Part shown: positions 7,841-13,298 of the stretch, piece after piece | How positions within the stretch are numbered: position 1 is the first letter of the stretch | Layout of the letters: each line of letters opens with the position of its first letter | From: an uncultured Clostridia bacterium | GTDB lineage: Bacteria; Bacillota; Clostridia; Christensenellales; CAG-314 | DNA length: 13,298 nt | NCBI GenBank assembly: GCA_937875645.1 | Contig: CALLXO010000118.1 | Span: 1 to 13,298, forward strand | Reading direction: 5' to 3' | Made by a program: the position numbers and the translations under genes | The notes under the pieces: model-generated | Told to the model about the DNA's origin: nothing | What the model saw: only the letters and a program-made list of their open reading frames with translations | Database searches by the model: none

Positions 7841-9689
7841 ATGAACAAGGTAAAAAATTTTGGCAGCATGTTTTTATTGCTGTTGTTGGTTACTGTTTTA
7901 GTCCTGCAATTGACGGGAGTCGGTGCTGTTTTTGCAAATTCAACGGAAAATAGCGTTTCAAAAGCAATGATGCAGAAAGGTGAAATCGTTACCAAGACGT
8001 TGGGCGAAAAAACACTTTCTCAAGATATGCTTAATAGAATGGAAAAGCTGTCTAATGAAGAGACCTTGCCGGTAGCTGTTTGGAGAAAGGGCATAGAGCA
8101 GGACGATTTAGAAAGAAATGTTGCACAAACAGGATTTGGTATAAAGTCATGTAGCAGCATGTTTGCCAACGCAAAAGCATAACGCAAAATAACATTATAG
8201 ATGCTGTAAACTCTATCAGTCAAAATAGAGACCAATACAAAAATATCAGATTAAACAGCATAGAGAAATTGACGGCGGACAACAATCGTAACTTTATGGG
8301 AAAGTACTCCTTGACGGATAACAAAATTTATTACAAAAGCAAATATACTTCCACCTTAATAATGGATTTGACAAAAGAAGAGATTAGTACACTTATGGCG
8401 GATGAAGAGGTTTTGGATATTACTTATTTTGAAGACCTTATCTGTCAACCTGATACATGGGCGGCAGTGGACCAAATAAGAGCGGCAAAAGGTACGGCAT
8501 CAAAACCGGGGCTTAAACATTCTTCCTTTGGAGGACTGACAGGGGTAGGAATAAAAATAGGGATAATAGAAGCAAACGGCGGCAGATACGACCCAGAAAA
8601 CAGACAGCTTAAGCCCAAGCATACCGACGGGACATTATCCTTTGTGCCTGTTCCGGGGGTAAGCTGTTTCGCCCTTATGTAGAAGGTGTCGCCACAGGGG
8701 CTACAGTTTATCAGTCAGGTATAGTCACAGCCACCGATTGTTTAACAGCATTTACTCAGTTTGCGTCTTTAGGAGTGGATGTAATTAATTATAGCGCCGG
8801 CTCAGCAACTGATTCTTACAGTTGGTTTGATAAGGAAATTGATAATCTAATTTATCAAACAAAAATCGTTTTTGTAAAATCAGCGGGCAACAGGGGAGCA
8901 ACTGACGGCAATGTAACAAGTCCGGGTAAAGCGTACAATGCTATTACAGTAGGTTCGGTAGAGTCAAAAAGCGACTATTATTCCAAAATAAATCCGCCTT
9001 ACAACGTAAGTCCAACTTCCAGTTATAACGTGCCCTCCTTTTTGACCAACAAACCGGAGGTTGTAGCACCGGGGGCTAACATTATTTTAAATGTAACGTT
9101 ATTTGCAAGTATAGGAGGCTCAGGCACAAGCTTTGCCGCGCCGTTGGTTACCGGTGTAATTGCGCAGCTTATGCAAAAAACAAAACCCTATATTGACAGG
9201 GAAAATTATGTTACATATTATAAGGCAATTTTAATGGTAGGGGCGGAGGACGATTTAGTAAGGGATAGTTCTGTTCGACCTTCTGACCCAGCCTCCTTCC
9301 ACAACAAGGGCGGAGCAGGTCTTGTCAATGGCATAAACAGCGCTATTTGCGGCGAATTGCAGATTTATTGTAAACTTTACGAGATGTATAGCTATGGCTA
9401 TATGGCTTTCCCCTATCACACTTCTTACTCTCCTTTTAGAGCGGCATTAGTGTTTGAAAAGCCGGAAAATATGTATATCGAAGATGTATACGACAATAAT
9501 TTCGATTTGGCTTTAATAAGAGCAAGCACCAGATTGGAAATTGCATCCTCTCGGTCAATAGTTAACAATTTTGAGATATTAGAGTCTGCTTGGCCGGGAG
9601 ACGGAGAAGTTCTTTTAGGTTTTCAAACACGGTCCATAATACCCTCTAATCTGTATATGTCTGTTTCGGTAGTTTGGCGAGCCATTTAA
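7841..9689 (+). pseudogene. Secreted S8 family serine peptidase (subtilase), broken by two frameshifts
   Basis: Three consecutive reading frames make one protease of roughly 616 residues. Part one (7841-8182) begins after AAGGAGG with a signal peptide (MNKVKNFGSMFLLLLLVTVL...VFA|NS) and a propeptide. Part two (about 8183-8682) continues the propeptide, which ends in an inhibitor-I9-like segment (LIMDLTKEEISTLMADEEV), and enters the catalytic domain at GVGIKIGIIEANGG. Part three (from about 8660) holds YVEGVATGATVYQSG, the oxyanion Asn in SAGNRG and the nucleophile Ser in GTSFAAP (codon 9129-9131), then a C-terminal beta-rich region to 9689. Both breaks have the same sign, as if one base were lost. 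Adding one A to the A4 run at 8173-8176 and one G to the G5 run at 8655-8659 restores one open frame. The usual catalytic Asp appears as Glu in IIEANGG, and the HGT motif is not clearly recognisable, with H8620-TDGT the only candidate. Confidence 0.82.
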
Positions 9690-9718
9690 TTTTTACACTA
9701 ATTTTGTGGCATAAAAAT

Positions 9719-9748
9719 GCACCCCTTTAGTATTTTCTTTAGGGGTGC
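9719..9748. terminator. Bidirectional terminator between the subtilase and the ABC transporter operon
   Basis: GCACCCCT (9719-9726) and AGGGGTGC (9741-9748) form a perfect 8-bp stem with a 14-base loop. On the minus strand the stem is followed by ATTTTTAT, a good T tract, so it fits best as the terminator of the transporter operon, whose ATPase gene stops 24 bp away. On the plus strand the downstream tract is weaker (TTGCAATTT), but it also lies just past the subtilase stop. Confidence 0.75.
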
Positions 9749-9772
9749 TTGCAATTTAAACAATGTTAAACG

Positions 9773-10450
9773 CTAATTAGCCGATAACATTTTTTCCAAA
9801 ATTTGCTGTTTGATGGGAGAAGTTTGTCCGTAATTACGTACGGGATTGCCGTTAAGTTTTACATCATAAACAATACTGCCTTTATCCATTATAACCACTC
9901 TGTTTGCCAAAAGGAATGCTTCCTCAATGTCGTGAGTCACATATAATACCGTCCTTTTTTCCTTTTGCCAAATGTCGTAAAAAGCGTTAATCAAACGTAA
10001 TTTTAACGCTGTATCTAAGGAAGAAAAAGGCTCGTCCATCAATAATAATTGTGAGGGAAACAAAAACGCTCTTGCAATGGCTGCTCTTTGCGCTTGGCCG
10101 CCGCTTATTGCGCGTGGATATTTGTCTGCTTTGGCGGAGATTTCCAACATATCCAACATGCCGTCAATTTTGTGATAATCCGCTTCAGCTAAAACGTATT
10201 GTAAATTTTGCTTGACAGTAAGGTTAGGCAAAAGTAATTCGTGCTGAAAAATATAAGATACTTTGCCATTAAAACCTTCAATACTGCCTTCATACGGCGT
10301 TATACCTGCAATTATGTTTAACAAGGTGGTTTTTCCACAACCGCTTGCTCCTAAAATGCAAGTGATAGAATTTTTCTCTATTATTAGGTTTAAATTATCC
10401 AACACCTTTATGTCGCCGTAATTTTTTGATATATTTTTTAGTTTAATCAT
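9773..10450 (-). CDS. ABC transporter ATP-binding protein, NitT/TauT (SsuB/TauB) type
   Basis: The 225-residue nucleotide-binding subunit energises import at the inner face of the membrane. All motifs are present: Walker A GASGCGKT (34-41), Q-loop Gln69 in IFQHELLLP, signature SGGQAQR (116-122), Walker B LLLMDEP with Glu140, the D-loop SSLD, and switch His173 in VTHD. The FQHELLLP variant and short length fit the nitrate/sulfonate/taurine-type importer family, but the ATPase does not reveal the substrate. Its ATG overlaps the permease stop in ATGATTAA and is preceded by AAGGTGG, so translation is coupled to the permease. It is the last gene of the minus-strand operon, followed by a terminator. 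Confidence 0.92.
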   Translation of the reverse strand: MIKLKNISKNYGDIKVLDNLNLIIEKNSITCILGASGCGKTTLLNIIAGITPYEGSIEGFNGKVSYIFQHELLLPNLTVKQNLQYVLAEADYHKIDGMLDMLEISAKADKYPRAISGGQAQRAAIARAFLFPSQLLLMDEPFSSLDTALKLRLINAFYDIWQKEKRTVLYVTHDIEEAFLLANRVVIMDKGSIVYDVKLNGNPVRNYGQTSPIKQQILEKMLSAN

Positions 10451-11213
10451 TTTGCCACCTTATACTAATTTTCCCTATATACCTGATAGTGCTTTCAAAA
10501 AATACGCCCACTATTATTGCTGCTAAAGTAAGCGCAAACAGTTTTGTTGGCTCAATATTGATTTTTGCAAACTGCATAAGTTTACCGATACTGTGCATTG
10601 TTTGCGCCAAAGCTTCGGCGGCTATGACTAATTTTATGTTAAGGCTGAAACCGCTTGCGGTGTTTTCAAACATAGATTTAGCCATATTAGGCAAATAAAG
10701 CTTTTTAATTATGTCTTTGTTGCTGACGCCGTAAACTTTACTCATCATAAGCAAATTTTTATCAACGGAGTCAATTGCGCCGTAAAAAGCCGAATAAAGA
10801 GTAGGAAAAATTACTATTATTGCAACGGCAATGGGTGCGGCAGACGGTGACAACCAGATAATAAGTAGCAGTATTACCGACATAGTGGGTATCGAACGTA
10901 TAATTGCGGTAAAAGGACTAATTAGTTTTTTTGCCCTTGTGTTTACTGCGCTCAAAACGGCAAAAAGCAAAGCGATTATAAAGCTAAATGCAAAGGATAT
11001 AAGCGAACGCAGTAATGTGCCGCCTAACGAAATCCAAAAATCCTTTTCACCAAGATAATCCAAAAGCTGTTTAAATGCGTCAAGGGGAGAAGGCAAAATT
11101 AAGTCGACGTTAAGCAAAAGGGACGCTATTTGCCAAATGACTAACACCAAAAGTGTCACAAACAGCGGATAGGACAAATCTATTAATAGTTTTTTTATTC
11201 TTTTGTTATCCAT
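10443..11213 (-). CDS. ABC transporter permease, NitT/TauT (SsuC/TauC) type
   Basis: The 256-residue membrane subunit has about six hydrophobic segments, the clearest at about 15-35, 66-90, 104-121, 124-146 and 226-246. The EAA loop that contacts the ATPase is SKVYGVSNKDIIKKL (158-172), which differs from the classic EAA..G sequence but keeps the central glycine in the right place. The IILPSPLDAFKQL-like start (LILPSPLDAF, 38-47) is typical of SsuC/TauC permeases. It forms the translocation channel for the substrate delivered by the upstream lipoprotein. The start ATG at 11213 follows the binding protein stop by 29 bp, with only a weak upstream AAGG as ribosome binding site. The 3' end overlaps the ATPase gene by 8 bp. 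Confidence 0.9.
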   Translation of the reverse strand: MDNKRIKKLLIDLSYPLFVTLLVLVIWQIASLLLNVDLILPSPLDAFKQLLDYLGEKDFWISLGGTLLRSLISFAFSFIIALLFAVLSAVNTRAKKLISPFTAIIRSIPTMSVILLLIIWLSPSAAPIAVAIIVIFPTLYSAFYGAIDSVDKNLLMMSKVYGVSNKDIIKKLYLPNMAKSMFENTASGFSLNIKLVIAAEALAQTMHSIGKLMQFAKINIEPTKLFALTLAAIIVGVFFESTIRYIGKISIRWQND

Positions 11214-11242
11214 AAAGGGTAATTACCTTAATTTTTGTTTTG

Positions 11243-12214
11243 TTAAGCAGCATAGAAAAAGCCGTCGTCAATAGTGGTAGTTGTTTCCAGCCGTCCAATA
11301 TAATCCATTACAGAACTTTTTATATCTTGAGCGCTAACAAATCGAATGTTGCTGTTAGTTATGGTATCTGCCGTAAAGGTCATATTTTGAAGATTGCTGT
11401 CAAAACGGGCAAAAAGGGCAGGAAGGTCAGAATAATTCTGCTGCAAAAATTCGGTATTGTCTTTTAACGCTGCCAATAATTTGCCGATATATTTTGAATT
11501 GTTTTTGCAAAACTCTTCTGTTGCGATAAGCGACGCTTGCGGATAACCTTCAAATTCTGTGATTTTCTGCCATTCTGCTTGAAAATCCACAACGGTAACT
11601 ATATTTGTTATTAGTTGTTTGCTTCTGGTAACTTGCGGCTCACCTAACACCCCATAAGCCTCGGTGCTTTTGATGGATGCTTGTTTAAGTAACGGAATAA
11701 TAGTCCCTGCGTCAGAATAGGAGGATAAAGCTACTTTTCCCTCAACGCTCTGTGCACCTTCCACATATTCAATTTGATTTTCTGTCAAAAGATACTTAAA
11801 AAGAGATATTGTCGTGCCCACCGTCGTGTAGACGACTTTTCCCTTTAATCCCTCAAAATCTGTTGCACTATTGTTGACGCCCATAATAAAAAGGTTGCCG
11901 AAAATATTAGTGGATAACAGTTTTATTTTAGCGCCCTTACTGTATAATTTTGCAGCTACCACGGTAGGCATAACGGCAATATCTGCATCGTCATTAAAAG
12001 CCGCGCTTATGTTGTCAGCAGGTACAATATTAAAAGTTGTTATTTTGTTGCTAAAGTTAGCATTGTTGTCCATTATGTTGGCTAACGCTAAAGCGGGCGT
12101 GCCGTCAGGCAGATAAATCTTTATGCTGTTGTCGGAACACGCAGAGATGCCAAAGACCGTAGTAATCAATACTACTGCTAAAATTAGTACCGAAATAGTT
12201 TTTAATTGTTTCAT
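11243..12214 (-). CDS. ABC transporter substrate-binding lipoprotein, NitT/TauT type
   Basis: The 323-residue protein has a lipoprotein signal peptide: MKQLK, a hydrophobic stretch, then the lipobox GISAC with Cys26 as the lipidated residue. The mature protein would therefore be anchored outside the membrane, where it captures substrate for the permease. The mature start, IKIYLPDGTPALALANIM, and the segment ADIAVMPTVVAAKLYSKGAKIKLL resemble periplasmic-binding-protein-like II proteins of the nitrate/sulfonate/NMT1 group. I cannot deduce the ligand; this group binds sulfonates, pyrimidines, aromatic compounds and others. AAGGAG lies about eight bases upstream of ATG 12214. The gap to the TM1266-family gene is only 29 bp, with no terminator, so both belong to one transcript. 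Confidence 0.88.
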   Translation of the reverse strand: MKQLKTISVLILAVVLITTVFGISACSDNSIKIYLPDGTPALALANIMDNNANFSNKITTFNIVPADNISAAFNDDADIAVMPTVVAAKLYSKGAKIKLLSTNIFGNLFIMGVNNSATDFEGLKGKVVYTTVGTTISLFKYLLTENQIEYVEGAQSVEGKVALSSYSDAGTIIPLLKQASIKSTEAYGVLGEPQVTRSKQLITNIVTVVDFQAEWQKITEFEGYPQASLIATEEFCKNNSKYIGKLLAALKDNTEFLQQNYSDLPALFARFDSNLQNMTFTADTITNSNIRFVSAQDIKSSVMDYIGRLETTTTIDDGFFYAA

Positions 12215-12243
12215 ATATATTCTCCTTTTTTATTTTTCCCTAA

Positions 12244-12498
12244 TTAAATCTTAGAAAACAGCGTTTTAGCCGACACACCCTGTAGCATGCCTAATTTTCC
12301 CGTTAAGCTGTTGATAATTTCTGTGGGAGCGTCCAATACCACGCTCATAACGCTGACGTTTTTTGAGTGGTAGGGGATACCCATGCGTCCCACAATATAT
12401 TGTCCGCAAGCACTTAGTAAATTATTAATTTTTTCCGCAGCGGCCAAGTCCTCTACAATAATACTAATTAGCGCAACTCTGTTTTGTTCGCTTCGCAT
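12244..12498 (-). CDS. TM1266-family small protein, putative regulator of the iron-only hydrogenase system
   Basis: The 84-residue product matches the TM1266 family along its whole length: RVALISIIVEDLAAAEKIN, then YIVGRMGIPYHSKNVSVMSVVLDAP and a final LTGKLGMLQGVSAKT. These are small ACT-like/NikR-C-like proteins usually found with [FeFe]-hydrogenase and its maturases HydE, HydF and HydG; the regulatory role is assumed from that company rather than shown. I chose ATG 12498 because the family begins here and AAAGGAGG (12513-12506) lies seven bases upstream. An in-frame ATG at 12567 would add 23 residues unlike the family. No hydrogenase or maturase gene lies in the window. It is the first gene of an operon with the ABC transporter and is preceded by an unusual hairpin that contains its own RBS. 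Confidence 0.9.
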   Translation of the reverse strand: MRSEQNRVALISIIVEDLAAAEKINNLLSACGQYIVGRMGIPYHSKNVSVMSVVLDAPTEIINSLTGKLGMLQGVSAKTLFSKI

Positions 12499-12617
12499 TA
12501 AAAAACCTCCTTTGGTAGCCAAAGGAGGTAACAAAAATTTATATCGGCTTTTTGCCGAAAAATCCATATGTTTACGTCCTTTGCGGTCAGGCGTACCTTT
12601 CCGTTTAGCAACCTTAC
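12499..12617 (-). promoter_or_regulatory. Structured 5' leader of the TM1266/ABC transporter operon, possible riboswitch or attenuator
   Basis: The leader runs about 119 nt from the predicted start (near 12617) to the ATG. Upstream of the terminal hairpin it can fold into a small stem at 12603-12584 (CGG, AA, AGG, loop TACG, CCT, GA, CCG, with AA opposite GA as an internal loop) and a stem TCGGC-AAAAA-GCCGA at 12558-12544. GGTTGC near 12613 could pair imperfectly with GTTACC at 12532-12527, which overlaps the 5' arm of the terminal hairpin and would compete with it. No riboswitch class is recognised with confidence. An upstream in-frame ATG at 12567 with AAAGG before it could also let ribosomes enter this region. 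Confidence 0.5.
12505..12529 (-). terminator. Hairpin before the TM1266-family gene: terminator or RBS sequestrator
   Basis: Read on the minus strand, ACCTCCTTTGG (12529-12519), loop CTA and CCAAAGGAGGT (12515-12505) form a perfect 11-bp stem. A run of six T residues (12505-12500) follows, and the ATG is at 12498. This has the form of a Rho-independent terminator, yet its 3' arm contains the Shine-Dalgarno AAAGGAGG of the gene it precedes. When folded it would stop transcription or hide the RBS; the operon would be expressed only when the hairpin is prevented. Confidence 0.72.
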
Positions 12618-12623
12618 AATATT

Positions 12624-12651
12624 ATTATATCAATAAAACGCAAAAACGCAA
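12624..12651 (-). promoter_or_regulatory. Promoter of the TM1266/ABC transporter operon
   Basis: On the minus strand, TTGCGT (12651-12646) and a perfect TATAAT (12629-12624) are separated by 16 bp. The -35 region lies inside the palindrome AAACGC-TT-GCGTTT, and a further GCGTTT follows within the spacer, so a repressor site is possible. The promoter directly abuts the end of the preceding hydrolase gene. Confidence 0.65.
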
Positions 12652-12655
12652 GCGT

Positions 12656-13003
12656 TTATACATTAATTTCTGCCAAAAGATGCTGCCGTTTTTCGTTAAA
12701 CTCGGCTTTAGAGAGCCGGAGCTGTTTCAAATCACTGGCAAACATTTTCCGCACGGAGGAATCTTTTATGAGCTGAGCCATTACAGAATTAAAAACTTTT
12801 TTTTCGTTTTTATTTAGCTTTACATAAGAAGTCAACAGAGAAGTCCTTTTTGTTTCCAAATCGCTTAAAGTCAAGCTGTCTGAGGCATAAAGCATTTTAA
12901 ACAATGAGCTGACAAAAATATATTTTGCCTGCATATCCATTTTGTTGATAATGTCTTTAATAAGCGTTTCAATTTTTATTGACAGTTCGCTTCGTTTATC
13001 CAC
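12656..13003 (-). CDS. C-terminal part of an Mbeg1-like (DUF2974) protein, in a different frame from the N-terminal part
   Basis: The frame gives 115 residues from a GTG at 13003, starting DKRSELSIKIETLIKDIINKM. It is largely helical and charged (LTLSDLETKRTSLLTSYVKLNKNEKKVF). Mbeg1-like proteins carry just such a segment after the QHD..SWEV motif, beginning with an ERSE/xxSE...T...W stretch, so I take this as the displaced tail of the gene that begins upstream at 13298. The two frames overlap in GTGGATAA, which could pass for translational coupling, but no ribosome binding site of quality is seen before the GTG. As an isolated protein it has no recognisable function. The operon promoter downstream begins within its last codons. 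Confidence 0.6.
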   Translation of the reverse strand: MDKRSELSIKIETLIKDIINKMDMQAKYIFVSSLFKMLYASDSLTLSDLETKRTSLLTSYVKLNKNEKKVFNSVMAQLIKDSSVRKMFASDLKQLRLSKAEFNEKRQHLLAEINV

Positions 13004-13298
13004 CGTTACAATTTACTTCCCAACTCAAACAATCGTGCTGAAACATACCCGTATGACTGCTTTTTACTATCAGCTCATTTTCCTTATGACAAAAAAGCCT
13101 TCCGATAATGCTTGACTCGGGCAAAACAGACACCGCTTTTTTGCTATACGTCTTAAAAACTGGACAATCAAAGTCACTTTCTTTTAGACCCGGTCCGTCT
13201 ATGCAAATACATTTCGTTATTTTTGCGGCTGTTTTTAAATCGCTGTGCAAAAAAGAATAAAGAGCGAGGTTGCCCCCTTTGCTGTGACCGAGCAAATA
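12996..13298 (-). CDS. Mbeg1-like (DUF2974) alpha/beta hydrolase, partial, probably frameshifted
   Basis: The frame is open from the window edge, so the N-terminus lies beyond it. The visible part begins YLLGHSKGGNLALYS, with the nucleophile elbow G-H-S-K-G that marks the alpha/beta hydrolase domain of Mbeg1-like proteins. It continues with CIDGPGL, VLPESSIIGRLF, VKSSHTGMFQHDCLSWEV, all conserved in this lipase-like family of Firmicutes. The enzyme's substrate is unknown. The frame stops directly after SWEVNCNGG, where family members continue into a C-terminal helical region, and that region is found here in another frame (13003-12656). One extra base near 13000 would explain the split. It is either a broken gene or an assembly error, less likely a true two-gene arrangement. 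Confidence 0.75.
   Translation of the reverse strand, partial: YLLGHSKGGNLALYSFLHSDLKTAAKITKCICIDGPGLKESDFDCPVFKTYSKKAVSVLPESSIIGRLFCHKENELIVKSSHTGMFQHDCLSWEVNCNGG

Noticed and set aside
8150..8690. Programmed ribosomal frameshifting in the subtilase
   Set aside because: No heptameric slippery sequence with a downstream pseudoknot was seen at either break, and two successive programmed shifts in one protease would be unprecedented to my knowledge.
10489..12116. Plus-strand open frames inside the transporter genes
   Set aside because: They are complementary shadows of the permease and binding-protein genes, without RBS or family motifs.
12499..12617. c-di-GMP-I (GEMM) riboswitch
   Set aside because: The leader contains GCAAAG after a small stem, as GEMM does, but the second stem with its tetraloop receptor and the closing stem cannot be formed as in known examples.
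1..13298. CRISPR arrays, tRNA/rRNA genes, insertion sequences, phage or defence genes
   Set aside because: I looked for regular repeats, cloverleaf sequences, transposase motifs and terminal inverted repeats and saw none.

Overview
The window looks like a piece of an AT-rich, strictly anaerobic Firmicutes (Clostridia-type) chromosome. The grounds are A/T-rich intergenic DNA, strong AGGAGG-type ribosome binding sites, the single-chain clostridial/streptococcal form of PurL, an oxygen-sensitive class III ribonucleotide reductase, a TM1266-family protein of the [FeFe]-hydrogenase system, and an Mbeg1-like hydrolase. The lineage is inferred; no rRNA or tRNA is present.

Layout. Positions 1-179 (+) hold the 3' end of purD, followed closely by purL (235-3948, +), so this is the end of a purine operon. 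It closes with a strong hairpin at 3968-3993. An AT-rich gap (3949-4288) then carries NrdR-box-like palindromes and a good sigma-A promoter. These drive nrdD (4289-6667, +), a class III ribonucleotide reductase with a glutaredoxin-like domain fused to its C-terminus. An overlapping thioredoxin-reductase-like flavoprotein (6660-7589, +) follows. A terminator at 7660-7692 ends this unit. Next is a secreted subtilase (7841-9689, +) broken by two frameshifts, each of which could be mended by one base in a homopolymer.

After a bidirectional terminator (9719-9748) everything lies on the minus strand. Read in its own direction, the order is: an Mbeg1-like alpha/beta hydrolase in two frames (13298-12656); a promoter and structured leader (about 12651-12499); a TM1266-family small protein (12498-12244); then a NitT/TauT-type ABC transporter made of a lipoprotein binding protein, a permease and an ATPase (12214-9773).

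How the genes work together. The nrdD/reductase pair looks like a self-contained deoxyribonucleotide module: the flavoprotein would reduce the fused redoxin domain, which would reduce the NrdD active site. The flavoprotein lacks both NADPH-binding signatures of ordinary TrxB, so ferredoxin is a more likely electron source than NADPH. The second noteworthy element is the TM1266 leader. An 11-bp hairpin followed by six T residues ends immediately before the start codon, and its 3' arm contains the Shine-Dalgarno sequence. This is the arrangement of a terminator or RBS-sequestering switch, and the operon downstream ties a hydrogenase-system regulator to an importer of unknown substrate.
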